Assembly (NCBI GenBank): GCA_905250025.1
Contig: CAJNOJ010000004.1
Coordinates: 62,001 to 126,000, forward strand
DNA: 64,000 bases
DNA from: Adineta ricciae
Taxonomy: Eukaryota > Rotifera > Eurotatoria > Adinetida > Adinetidae
Direction: 5' to 3'
Made by a program: the position numbers and the translations under genes. The stretch's first letter is position 1, and every line of letters begins with the position of its first letter. The notes under the pieces are model-generated. The model was not told the DNA's origin, did not search any database, and saw nothing but the letters and a program-made list of their open reading frames with translations. This document shows, one piece after another, positions 1 to 10,950 of this stretch.

Positions 1-1247
1 TTGATGTGTGCTAAAACAGAACGTCTCATCTCAATGTTCATTAGATTGAACAAATCACAACTGTGAATACCTTCTGATAACTTGAAAGCATGATCAGCGA
101 GTCGATGGAGTAGGGAAGATATTTCTTCGGACTGATCGTTGGCTAAGCGAACGAATAAGTGTCGAAGTTGTTGTCTTTCGGTAGGTGTGAACTGATGTTT
201 GACAAGTTCAAACAGAGAGAGAAGATGATTGAGATCACTAGTTGAGTTGATACCGATATCGTCGATGACTTTATCCTTCAGAATATGAAACTTGCTGAGA
301 GTTTGATTTTTGTCAATTAGTGTAATGTTGATGATGCTAAAAGAAAAATAGGTTTAAGGAGAAATGGAATGGGATTGAACTTACTTTTGTCTCCATTTTT
401 TCTGATTAAAAAAGCTTTTCACTGGATGCCAAAGATTGTTTGGTCTATTTTTCACCTGTTCAAATGCAATTCGTTGTCGATAGGCGATCGTATTCAATTC
501 CAGCGGTGTGACAATTGTCATCTCTTTATGTTGGATACCCATAGTATGAAAAAGAAATTCAACAAATGTCAGTTCGCCTCGCCATCGTGCATACTCATCA
601 ACAGCAGAAAGCATCCGACGACTCGAACCTACAATACACACGATTCCATGTGCCCATGGTATTGTAAATGTCCCTGGTGCTAAATACCAATGGTACCAGC
701 TATAAGTGTCACCTTGTATATTATAAGCAAGTTCAGGAGCAACAAAGTCGTTATGTGGTGAGTAAAGTTCATGGAGAGAAAGAAATGCTTGGGTAGTTGG
801 TATGAAGACGTCCTCTTCGGCAAACCAAACAAAAGAATAGTTGGTTGCAATCCGTGTGAAATAATAAAGAGCTTTATCCCATGCTGAACAAATTTTATTC
901 GAGCCGAACATACCAGCTTTTTGAAAGCCTTCTTTAATGAGAAAAGTTTCGTTGAGTTGAATGTATCGAATAGATGATGATGACGACGATGGAAGTGAAA
1001 CATTGTTGTGATCAACCAGGACATAAACATCGATCGATGGAATCGTGTCAGCAAGTTCAGATGCAGATTGTATGACATGAGTTGTAGGCTGTCGGCTGAG
1101 AAAACAAAAAGCTGGCGATGAATCTGCGATATGCGTCACAGCTGACAAAAAAGTACATATTGACCAAAATTGATAGTAAAATAATTTATGCATAGATGGA
1201 TGAATGAATGGAAAAAAAACACGTGGTCCTACAGAAAATGTTTGCAT
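1..1247 (-). CDS. Glycosyltransferase-like protein, partial (3' end off the window)
   Basis: Two exons are visible. Exon 1 is 1247-385 and exon 2 runs from 336 past the window start; the 48-bp intron (337-384) has a GTAAGT donor and a TTTTAG acceptor, and the phase is kept (AA|C). The first exon has a hydrophobic stretch near residues 18-40, then a mixed alpha/beta region with WFAEEDVFIP, an acidic motif resembling the metal-binding DxD-type site of GT-A sugar transferases, followed by aromatic segments (SWYHWYLAPG). The second exon is helical and Leu-rich and looks like a separate domain. The start is uncertain because another Met lies at residue 19. The glycosyltransferase idea rests only on the acidic motif and general layout; an uncharacterised lineage-specific protein is equally possible. 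Confidence 0.5.
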
Positions 1248-1310
1248 GCAAAAGCGTCAACGAAAAATCAGTGACTGATAGTTACTTTTGATATAAAAAA
1301 GAATGATTGA

Positions 1311-1328
1311 TGCAAACCTTGGTTTGCA
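1311..1328. repeat. Short inverted repeat upstream of the minus-strand gene
   Basis: TGCAAACC-TT-GGTTTGCA: perfect 8-bp arms around 2 bases, about 64 bp upstream of the start at 1247. It could be a binding site for a dimeric regulator, or chance. Confidence 0.35.
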
Positions 1329-2326
1329 CGACGTATCAATGCTTGAGAAAAAAACCCAGTGTAATGAAATCAGTCCTCGTAGTTAAAAATCGACTTTTTG
1401 AAATCCAAACGGAGCGTTCAGTACTGTGAAAGTGTTGAGAAAAAGAAGAAGTATATCATACGTTGTTTCAAACGCAGTACAACAAGTAGATACGGTAGCT
1501 ATCAGTTCGATCTTTTATCATTCGTCATTTTGCTGTTCGCTTCATATGCGACATTTTAATTACACGTACATAAATTGCCTTTGCACGATACGTGTGTTTC
1601 ATGATATATATTAACTAGAATATGTATAATATTTAGTCAGCATACGACTATTTCTCGTTCTGTCAGTTTTCGCTTTCCTGTAGTATGCGTCATTGACGAG
1701 ATGCAAATGAAAAAAGTGCATTTTGTCATCGATAGCTTTGAAAGTCGATAATATGACTGATATCCGTATCGACGTAAAAACAATCACGCTTAATGTATAA
1801 CTTTTCAGGCGTTCTCGCGTTAAAGTCGGCATTGACATAATCCACGAACGTAAAATAAGATGACTAGTACGATGTAACAGAAAAGTAATCTTTCATTCAC
1901 CGCAAAAATCACGCAGATGAGATTTGGAGTCAAGAAGATCAGTTCAATGTCACAAACAATCGTAGTTACCTAGCTATTGAAAACTATTTCCGATCTATCG
2001 CTGATTTTGACTGTCTATTATAGTTAGTAGATACACAAATCAATAGTAAAATAAAAGAAAATGATTTTTCTGAATAAGTAGTTATTCTTTCTTCTTCGTT
2101 TGTATTCAAAATGATTACTTAATAGCATTCAATAGTTGCTGCTGGTGAACCGATAATTTTAAGTTATGCATAAAATAAATTTTAAAAAGAACTTTTCAGT
2201 TTAATTTCGTCATCTAACGCATCTTATTTCCTTCTACACAAAACCTTCAACATTTAAAATAGATAATTAGAGAAAAACAACTTCAATGAAATAGTTTTGT
2301 CCCAAAAAGAATCAATAAGTTAACAA
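1329..2326. other. Intergenic stretch without a recognisable gene
   Basis: AT-rich with only short spurious reading frames. It should hold the 3' UTR of the 627-aa gene that ends at 2327. No RNA gene or repeat was recognised. Confidence 0.5.
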
Positions 2327-4210
2327 TCACACGCAGGACTGATCCGTGAATGAAACAAGATGGTAATGATCCATATCGAGAACATGTGGATTGATTAGAT
2401 GATGTTGAACTAACAGACCAACGGTGGTCAATGCAAGTTTCTCTTCCACTGCTGGACCACGATTCTGCCAATATTCACCGAACACACCATGTGAGTCAGC
2501 TGGATTCAGCTCACTCACTTGATATCCAGACATCGCGATCCTCACTGTCAAACGATGCATGTCTTGATCGGCGACTAGCACTGGAATGCGTCCTTTGTAT
2601 TGACTTGTATTGAACTCATCAGCAAATGCTTGATAGACATCATCTCGTCGACCGTTTCTCACATCACTTTCGAAGATCGGTAGTGCAAACACGACAGCAC
2701 AGATGTGCTGAAAGACAGGTCCATCTTCTTCGAGAACTTGTCGGATAGCTCGGGCAGATAGTGCTCGCACCTTGCCATCGATGCCAATGTGTTTGCCAGC
2801 GAACACGCCAAGTCCGATGCCGGTTTCGACCACCACCTGAACTTGTTCCTTGTCACATGCATACAGTCGAAGTCTGGCCATTCGCATGAGATCGGCGAGC
2901 AGTTGCCGTTCGTGTAGTTGTGCTCGAGGTGCTCTTGCTTTGACACGAAAGTCTCTGCCATTGTAGACAAAGGGTAGGCTCGTTTTAGGATCGATCTCAT
3001 AGATATCTGGCCAGTTGGTGACATAGGTAGTGATGTCATTGAGATCATGAACTCGGCCAGCAAAGTCGATGCCAGTGACCGAGACAAGTTTGATGCGTTG
3101 AGGCCAATCGTGCTGGAGTTCACGTTGAATGATGCGAGCATCGAATTCCATGAGAATGGGACACTGTGAAATACGAACAACGAACTTCATAGCAAATGCT
3201 TCTTCTCCCGATTTAGTCAAGCCTTGAAGTGCTCTACGGATGAAGATTTTGTTTATGCAGCGAGCATCTTCGTCAGCATAGACTCGGTAGGATCGTTGCC
3301 AGGTCAAAATCTCTTGCACTTTCATCGCAAATGAATCTTTTGTTTTCGTTGGAAAATAAATCGTTGAGTCGGGATTCATCTCTTCCGGACGACTTTTTAT
3401 ATGGAATGATTTGACACCTTGAACAATATATTCATCAGGAATATTTCTAAACTGAAATGTTTGAGCTAGGAACGATTCCATCTGGGTGGTTTCGTGATTA
3501 CAGTTGCCGCTCATCGGCCCATTTTTATCCATTGGGCGTAACTTTCTGAGTTCTTCGAATAGCCCTTCCATTTTGGAAAGTGCGCGCACATCGTCACAGA
3601 AAACATTGCTTGGATACTGATATTTATTGAGTAATTCAATTTCGTTTCGTTTGATGGGTGGTATCTGCTCATGCACATCGGAACGAATTTCTTGATGCTT
3701 TTGTATCGGATCAATTACAAGTTGAATTGATGACAAATCTACGAATTTGATTTCGATATCAGATACTTGTTTGAGTTCTTTTTCATTTTTATCTATTGAA
3801 CTTCTCCATCTAACTAAATCGTTCTGTGTATAAGTCTTACTCTTTAATTTAGTATGAACCTCCTTAGTTAAATCGTCGATAGATTGATCGACGGCTTTCT
3901 GTGTAGCTGTTATCCGTTGTTCTATTTGAGCTTTGACTGCTTTCGCCTTGGATTTAATCTGCGCTTTAGAATGTTTTTTCCATTGGTGAATAGTAAGTAA
4001 TAACTTTTCTTTATGGGTTTCGTCCTGTACATCTTTTTTCAAAGTGTTTGCATGTCGTTGTAACTCGAGAATGTCACCTAATAGAGATGATTTTGCTGCA
4101 CGCTTTTGTTTCTCACCTGCAGGTGATCGAGATATTGCGTTGATAGTAGGTAGCGTCGATCTGGAACTAGAATTGCAGCTCGATGACGTTCTTCGATGAT
4201 GCGCAGCCAT
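2327..4210 (-). CDS. Unrecognised 627-aa protein with coiled-coil N-terminal half
   Basis: A single uninterrupted frame of 627 codons from MAAHHRRTSS. Residues 1-30 are Ser/Thr-rich and disordered. Residues 35-155 are charged and helical (Lys, Glu and Gln runs), probably coiled coil. Residues about 215-627 form a compact, less charged region with many conserved-looking hydrophobic blocks (VVVETGIGLGVFAGKHIG, AVVFALPIF, IPVLVADQDMHRLTVRI) that read as an alpha/beta globular domain. Codon use across the frame is even, so it is a real gene. I cannot name the C-terminal domain, and no catalytic motif can be claimed. The absence of introns in a long gene, among neighbours with many, is compatible with a retro-copy or an acquired gene, but that is inference only. 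Confidence 0.75.
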   Translation of the reverse strand: MAAHHRRTSSSCNSSSRSTLPTINAISRSPAGEKQKRAAKSSLLGDILELQRHANTLKKDVQDETHKEKLLLTIHQWKKHSKAQIKSKAKAVKAQIEQRITATQKAVDQSIDDLTKEVHTKLKSKTYTQNDLVRWRSSIDKNEKELKQVSDIEIKFVDLSSIQLVIDPIQKHQEIRSDVHEQIPPIKRNEIELLNKYQYPSNVFCDDVRALSKMEGLFEELRKLRPMDKNGPMSGNCNHETTQMESFLAQTFQFRNIPDEYIVQGVKSFHIKSRPEEMNPDSTIYFPTKTKDSFAMKVQEILTWQRSYRVYADEDARCINKIFIRRALQGLTKSGEEAFAMKFVVRISQCPILMEFDARIIQRELQHDWPQRIKLVSVTGIDFAGRVHDLNDITTYVTNWPDIYEIDPKTSLPFVYNGRDFRVKARAPRAQLHERQLLADLMRMARLRLYACDKEQVQVVVETGIGLGVFAGKHIGIDGKVRALSARAIRQVLEEDGPVFQHICAVVFALPIFESDVRNGRRDDVYQAFADEFNTSQYKGRIPVLVADQDMHRLTVRIAMSGYQVSELNPADSHGVFGEYWQNRGPAVEEKLALTTVGLLVQHHLINPHVLDMDHYHLVSFTDQSCV

Positions 4211-7200
4211 AAGTCGGTAAGGATGTATTCTGAGTTGAAAAACTGAAACAAATGCAACTTATCACCTCTCAAGAATGAAACAGTATACAACAAAGTTAAG
4301 TTTGTTTTATTTTTCTACCTGTGACAAACTAAACATTACTTTTGAGAAGCAATTAAAAGATAACAAAATCCATATCACATGTCGCCTCTTATCGACATTA
4401 TGATGCTTTAGCATGTCTTTCGACGAAAAAAAAAGCCAGAAGACTTCATAAATTTAGTAGTAGATAACAACCAAAAACTAAGCTGAAAAAAATAACGATT
4501 CACTTGACCGTTTTCAAGATTCTTCAAAAATAGGTATTCACCGACGCACATCTATTTTATCAGTGTATGTCATTAATATGTAACCATTTGCGTCAAAAGT
4601 TGTTTCATGTGGATTACCCATTTATGAGCATCTTAGTCTACATACAGAATCGGTTGAATCTGATTGAAGAATTCGATAATTTTCATTGTCGACAATGAAT
4701 AGACAATCATTCACACTCGACATAATATCTATTAGGATAATCAGTGCTCCAACATCTACAGCTGTAGAGTAGCTTCGGGATAATTGTGCGCATCGAATAC
4801 GAATAGGTTCGAATTTTTAGTTTTATCGAAAAAGAAATGATTCAACTACAAAAACCGATCTTGAAGTAGTCTTTTCTGTCACATATATTTCATACGTTAT
4901 TTAGTTATCAATAAATAACAAGTCTCTAAAGTCACATATTGTGACGATGGTCATAAATTATTCACATCAAGATTGTCATGAAAATAGTATTTAGCTTTTT
5001 TTCGCCGATGACAGATGTTATGACAGATACTTCGATCTCAGCTATTGTTAAAGTAATATTCATTAGTCCCTCAATCCATAGCATCATGAAAACTCGTCTG
5101 AATCGAGGGAAGTTGGTAAAATTTCACTGGAGAGTTCTCTCTTCGGTAGTTTCTCATATATTTCAGTTTACTTCAGGAGAAAAATGCCATGCCGTTCGAA
5201 TCGAACGTTTCTAAAAGATTTCTTTCTTTTTTGTTGAAATTGCTTACCGATCAATGTCATATGTTAACTCTTTGAGGAAGGAAGACATTCATATCCGTCC
5301 GGTTTCAAATCAACTTCCCAATATTGTAAACAGTATTTCTTTTTTTTTCTATATGTTCATCTTATTCTGATTCGCATTTCATTACTCATATAAAGTATTT
5401 GATTGAAACGATTTTCAAGAAAAAAGCATAAACAACGAATTAATTCATATCTAACATCAATCATTTTCTTGCACTTTTCTAAATGTTGTCTTGGTTAAGA
5501 AAATCTTCAAATATGCACATAAATTTCCATTCGAACTCAGCAAATCATATATTGTGCAAACACATCGATTGTCTCATTCGTTCTATTTGGCAAATCCAAT
5601 CAAGTCAATTCATTGACATGGAAGATCTACAGATATTCCTCATAAGGATCATGACGCCAAGAAAGAACGACAACGCACGCACTGAATTAGTTTCACAAAC
5701 CTAACACGATGTCAAACGGTCATTCTACACCGTTAAATTCACGCACGTTACATCACTAATATCTTCTATCCAAGATAACTCTTTCTTGTCTAAGACTTGC
5801 CTTCCTCTAATGTTGTCTCTTTCCGCATACTGATACCGTCGAATACACATTGCGTGACGATGTTCCTGCACATGCAATGTTGCTAGCAGAATTAGAAAAA
5901 GAAAGCATTTTTTTTCCGATAGATGACAATTCTGATTGACTTTTTCTCTCGGTATTTTCGAAGAAACATCATTTCTGATTTGATTTTATTACATTGACAT
6001 TCCTTTACGAGCAAATCTCATACACGAGACGCTCAAATCCAGTATGAGAACATGCAATAGGTGGCTTTTCTCTCAGTCTTTTTTTTTGTTCTTCACATTA
6101 AGTAGAAGCGTGTCTACTTTTCCAACTAATTCCTATCATAATAGTTTATATCCTGCTTTATTCTGTCGCCTATTCTACTGAGTAACAACCACAAAAAAAA
6201 GAAGAAGGAGAAGAAGAAAGAATGAAGGAAAAAACGCTATATATTATTATATTTAATAAACGACAGATGAAGAGAAGAATTGAGTTCTTTTATCAGTGAA
6301 TATATGTAAACACATTGTGTGTGTTTTTAATGAGAATAGTATGCTTGATGAACATGGTAAGTATGACATTGAAAAGAGAAAGTATGTATCGATGAAAATT
6401 ATTATATGGTACTCGATTTTATTTCTACATGAATTGAACATTGTTCAAAAGTTTCACTGCACTTCTTAACTGAAGAACAAACAATTAACGTGTATATTCG
6501 TTTGAGTCAACGCTATTGCTTGACGAGACGAGAGTGAGGGATGCATTTCCAAGTAAAGTTCTTGTCAGTCTGATGTTCAGGACATGATCATATCTTGAGA
6601 TATCTTCTTTTAGATGTTTCTAGAGGATAATTCGCTTAGTAATGACAAGCGAAGTTCGAATCTAACACTATATGACATTGATTATGCCCTCGGGGTTTTC
6701 AATATGGCTGTTGTTCTAGATGGAGAGAGAACGAAAGACTGAAGCAGCTTTCCTTTCATATGCTTTCAAACTTCATTTTCCCCGCTTTTTTTCTCTGTTC
6801 TCTTTATGTATTTGATGTTATTTTAATTAAAAGTGAACGAGTGAGATTGTCGGTGATTTTTTAACTGGCATATAACATAATACTGTGCCTTGTCAAAATG
6901 CCTTTTAAGCCTTCATCATTCTCTTGTAGGAGAATGAATAAGGTGTCGACAATTGCTATTGCATTGACGAACATCGTTAGTTGATTTTCTACTTCATCAC
7001 CAGACTAGAAAAATTAGATTTTCCCCATATGAAAAATGAGGGAGAGAGAGAGAGAGAGAAAGCGGGAGAGAGAAGTTTTTTCTTGCGCATGCTCGAACAT
7101 ATATATATATATATCTCGAAGGAGAAAAGAAGAAGCAAGTAGAAGAAGATTAATTGAAAAATCTGCACAAAACTCCGGTAAACGTGTTGTAAGAGGCAAA

Positions 7201-7387
7201 TTCCATTCGTTATCTTCTCACCTATATGAAGACAAGTTGTACAAACAAAATCATCAAGAGCACAAATTCATTTGCATATTGTCATTTGCAGATACATCTT
7301 CATGATTAATTCATTAACAACAACAATGAGAATATGTTGTTGCGAATATTGAATAAAGGTATTTTATCTTAAACATGTTTATTTACA
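4211..7387. other. About 3.2 kb without a recognised gene
   Basis: AT-rich sequence with stop-dense frames. It contains a perfect 12-bp palindrome (CTACAGCTGTAG, 4756-4767), purine-rich tracts around 6190-6235, and simple repeats near 7035-7116. Short open frames at 4978-5214 and 5483-5704 have no recognisable domain, signal peptide or supporting splice sites. I see no RNA gene. Confidence 0.5.
7035..7116. repeat. GA-rich and AT microsatellites
   Basis: A (GA)n-type tract from about 7037 to 7075 with interruptions, then (AT)n at about 7099-7116, roughly 270 bp upstream of the PAN/ZP gene. Confidence 0.85.
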
Positions 7388-9145
7388 ATGAGCTGCCGCC
7401 TGTGGCTGATGCTCATATTGATCATTTTCCAAGACAATCTCCAAGCGATGACATTGAATCATTTGCCAGGTAAACAAAATTTTCTTTCGCTTTCGAACCG
7501 TGTCCTTCCCTTTTTTTTCGCCTTGAAGATTGCTTTTATGAAAAACGCGTTAATACTACTCTACAAGGCCACAATGATCTGAACGATCACTGGACATCGG
7601 ACTTTGATTGTTTTGATCGTTGTCTGCGAATGGATCGACAAAGATGTCGATCATTCGAATACTGGCATCGCGAAGAAGTCGGCCTCTGCGTTCGAACAAA
7701 TATCTCGCTAGCAGATTATCCAAGTAAAACAGGTCATAGCACATCGGTTGACTATTACGAAATCAATTGTCGACGAGAAATGAAAGGTTGAGTTGAAACG
7801 CATTGTAATCATCTATTTCATGATCGATTTATCGTTTAGCTGTGCGACCAAGTACGATTCACTGTCCGAGTGATCAATTGTTTTTAACTGTACGATTAAA
7901 TGGAGTTCTCGCGGCAAACGTTCAACTGGGTGACGCAAATTGTAAAGCAAGTTGGTCAAATGAAACTCACGTACAATTTACAACCAATATTGATAATTGT
8001 TCATTGGTATTGATGAGGAAAACGAAAGCCGAAAGAAGTTCTGCTACAGATTTCAGCGAGATGAATAAAAAGGGTTTAGAATAATCGGATTGCTCATTAA
8101 TTGAAACGAGGAAGAAGGTTTCTTTTCTTTGCAAAATAATGATTTCAATTCTGCTTAGATCATAACAAATAATTCAATTATTGGCAAACTTCGCTGGACT
8201 GCCGGTGTCAAAGATGGAAATTTCTCCAAGCAATATGAACGATTTTTCTCCTGTCCAAGTAAAATTTACCAAATACGAACTATGATATCGACATCCACAG
8301 TATCGAATCATAAACACACTCTGTCGGTACTTCCAAATCCTCAACCAACATCTGACGATGACCAGAAATCGACTTCACCTTACAAGTAATTCTTTTTCAA
8401 AGCAGAATTTCTTTCGTTTTATTCGGTGTGTATAGAATTAGTTTAAAATGGACTTTGCACAACCACTCCTACGACTGTCCGGAAACATGCTATGTATCGC
8501 TTTACTCTTTTCTCAATATAACGCTAGTCGATCTATCGTTGATCACATCCAAGTATACCATTGATTCGTGCGATTTACGCGCCATATCACCATATACACA
8601 ATATCTGCAACCAAAACGGTTGATTTCTCAAGGGTAAGTCAACAAAAAAGTCAATCTCCCTGTTGTTGATCTCGATTTTGAATTTAGTTGTCCCGTTGAT
8701 CCAACTGTGATTCATCTACCAATCCATTCGTCTCAGTTATCCGTATTTTATTTCACTTTTTATCTGTATCGCATACTCAAAGAACCAATTCCGTTTCAAA
8801 TCCAATGTAAAATTCTACATAACGACGAACATCTGCAATCTCCTCCGAACATTGATTGTACATCGTTCGATATGAATCGTTCTCTCATGAATAAGAATGA
8901 TAAACGAGATTACTTCTATACATTATTTCGTTCAGCATCAGTGTATGTTACACGACAATTACCAACCATTGAATCCGAAAAAGATGCTTTTCATCAGCAA
9001 AGTAACTTTTTTTCGTCTAATCTAACTCTAATAAATACCTTTGATTGCTTTTTTCGTTCTAGAGACTAGTATTTCAATTGCTACCGTCCATTATACAGAG
9101 TGCTCTGTTTTTGCCTTGTGTATTCTTATACTCTATGCCGTTTAG
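7388..9145 (+). CDS. Secreted/membrane PAN-Apple plus zona pellucida (ZP) domain protein
   Basis: Seven exons join with consistent phase: 7388-7469, 7568-7786, 7840-8006, 8159-8385, 8436-8633, 8688-9001 and 9063-9145, giving 429 aa. Residues 1-20 are a signal peptide (LWLMLILIIF core). Exon 2 encodes an Apple/PAN-like module with paired Cys (FDCFDRCLRMD...C.SFEY...LCV...EINC). Exon 3 begins a ZP module (HCPSDQLFLTVRL...C...NIDNCSL), which continues through exons 4-6 (CPETCYVSLYSF, then FQIQCKI). Exon 7 adds a hydrophobic C-terminal segment (VFALCILILYAV) ending at TAG, so the protein is probably membrane-anchored. ZP modules polymerise extracellular matrices; PAN modules bind protein or sugar. 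A cuticle, egg or lumen matrix role is inferred. AATAAA follows near 9165. The exon 3/4 boundary is the least certain. Confidence 0.8.
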
Positions 9146-9163
9146 ATGGAAGACATATTTTAG

Positions 9164-9169
9164 AAATAA
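9164..9169 (+). terminator. Poly(A) signal of the PAN/ZP gene
   Basis: AATAAA about 20 bases after the stop codon at 9145, in an A-rich stretch. Confidence 0.5.
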
Positions 9170-9887
9170 AAAATTTATAAGATTTAATTGCTGCAGCTCG
9201 ACTTCTTTTCCTTTCGTTGATTTGAATCATTTTGTCAAAATTTTACTTTGCGTTTATATACATTAATTATGTGCAGGCTATCGATATTTTCCATTGTTTC
9301 AAGGTTAAACAAAAACACCCGACGCGTACTGTTTGTTGTCATCTAGAGTTTATTTAATGGATGCTGTCGTGAAGAATCTTCACACAATGATGAAGAATGA
9401 AAACATATAAAGTGACTGTGAGTGTTTACATGATCAATGATACTCCACGAGATGAAATGAAGATCTCGAAATTGTTTTGCGTTTGTTTGAGACGATTCGA
9501 AGCTCGCATGATATAGTCGTCACCTTGCCAAAGGCGAATCGATCAGAATGTGATTGTCTTCGAGTACATTTTCCACGGACACATAGGACCTGTTCTGGTA
9601 GAAGAGAAGAAAAAACGCTATACCAAAGGGGAAATATTACGTCACGAAATGTTAGTAGAAAAGCAAAATGTATGCTATTAAGTTTATGACTGCACCTTGA
9701 TTCATCGAGACTAAAACGTCGCTTAACCAAATATTTGATGATTATAGCACTGAAAATTGATGTTTCCTTAGATGAATATCGTATTTTCTTATCATCTAAT
9801 CTCTTGTATCAACAATGATTGTTCTAGTGTCATGGTATCATTCATCGATTACGATAAAGAATACCAATAATCGTCAATCAAGTGGAG
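9170..9887. other. Intergenic, with an unexplained open region at 9430-9730
   Basis: Both strands are open for about 200-300 bp between 9434 and 9730 and the base composition is less AT-rich than the surroundings. No start, domain or splice pair fits convincingly. It could be the remnant of an exon. Confidence 0.3.
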
Positions 9888-9895
9888 TATAAATA
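9888..9895 (+). promoter_or_regulatory. TATA box of the small Cys-rich gene
   Basis: TATAAATA lies 38-45 bp upstream of the ATG at 9933, leaving room for a very short 5' UTR. Confidence 0.7.
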
Positions 9896-9932
9896 CGCCC
9901 GTCGGCAACAGGCTTGATCATTAACCTCAACA

Positions 9933-10305
9933 ATGAAATTTTTTCTACTTCTTGTACTTGCACTCATTGTCATGATCAATGGCAATCCATTGAATCGCGA
10001 GTAAGTTTCGCTATAACTTTTGTGGAGAAAGCCGTCACTAGCCGAATTGTCTTCCTAGATGCAAATGTAAAGCTGTTTCAAATACAATTAGCTTTCCGTT
10101 TCATTCATGGGACATCTCATCGTGTAAACTCTGTTCATGCAAAGACGCAGCCATGGTTAATTGTGAACAAGCATGTAAAAGTATGGTCGAATCGTACGCA
10201 CGAACTGGTTGTGGCAAAGTCATTAAAGGTAGCAAAGTAAAATATTCTTGGGAAGCAAGTTCATGCTCAAAAGGTGTTAGCAAAGTTGAATACACATGTG
10301 CTTGA
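9933..10305 (+). CDS. Small secreted cysteine-rich protein (10 Cys)
   Basis: Two exons, 9933-10000 and 10059-10305, with a 58-bp intron (GTAAGT...CTAG, phase GA|A), give 104 aa. Residues 1-18 are a textbook signal peptide (MKFFLLLVLALIVMINGN). The mature part of about 85 residues holds ten cysteines in the order CKC, C, CxxCxC, C, C, C, C, enough for five disulfides; it is basic, with Lys near several Cys. A TATA box precedes it and AATAAA follows at 10346, so this is a compact, probably strongly expressed gene. Extracellular function is inferred; defence peptide, protease inhibitor or signalling ligand are all open. I do not recognise the cysteine spacing. Confidence 0.75.
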
Positions 10306-10345
10306 GATTACTGTCGTTGCTCTTTTGTCGCTTTTTTGAAATATG

Positions 10346-10351
10346 AATAAA
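10346..10351 (+). terminator. Poly(A) signal of the Cys-rich gene
   Basis: AATAAA about 40 bases after the stop at 10305. Confidence 0.6.
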
Positions 10352-10950
10352 TACTGATGTTTGGTTTACTTGAACACAATCGATCTACTGACGCATTTCA
10401 ATGCATGTACTATATATTTTTTATGATGACGTGATAAATTAGTTGTAAGCGGTGAACCGTGAAAAAACATTATTTCTAAGTCGACACTAGTTCACTGTTG
10501 TCTCGTGATGTATTTGTCTAAAAGGTGGAAATACTCTTGAGAGAAAATTCCAAATCAAATGATTCATGTCAATAAGGAGTAAATTCATTTTTTCTCTTCT
10601 TGGCTCGATATAATATCATTCTACAAACACGCGTGATTACAATGGTGTTATGAAATCTAGCAGAATTTCAAAGTACGGACGGCGGCTTTCTTGCGTCATG
10701 TGGAATGTTACATCTACCCGAAGAAAGTTGAAAGTTGAATGTTTAGAAACTGTGTGAAAGTATCGATGGCAAAAGTAAATAACTAAATTCGCTCGAGAAA
10801 GCTATTTTCAAAAGGTTTTTTCTTTTCTCGTCGTCTTTTTTGCTCCTTTTCTTCTTCCAAGGTGTGCTTTTTCTCTTTTTCGTTCTTCTCATTTCTCTCC
10901 TAGGAGTTACTCACTAACTTTATTTCAGTTTTCTTTACTCGAACTAACTT
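10352..10950. other. Intergenic; candidate trans-splice acceptor near its end
   Basis: No gene seen. A pyrimidine-rich tract (10815-10905) is followed by TTTATTTCAG ending at 10928, 22 bases before the next ATG. This looks like a 3' splice site for a spliced leader or a 5' UTR intron. Confidence 0.5.

Noticed and set aside
369..683. Plus-strand frame overlapping the glycosyltransferase-like gene
   Set aside because: Antisense shadow of a supported minus-strand exon.
4797..4820. GGTTCGAAT-type sequence resembling a tRNA B box
   Set aside because: No matching A box or cloverleaf at the right distance; similar hits near 6655 and 24775 were dropped for the same reason.
4978..5704. Two plus-strand frames (78 and 73 codons)
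   Set aside because: No domain, signal peptide, splice context or poly(A) signal; compatible with chance in AT-rich DNA.
9434..9730. Overlapping open frames on both strands
   Set aside because: Neither strand gives a recognisable protein or a splice partner, so it is kept only as an unexplained stretch.
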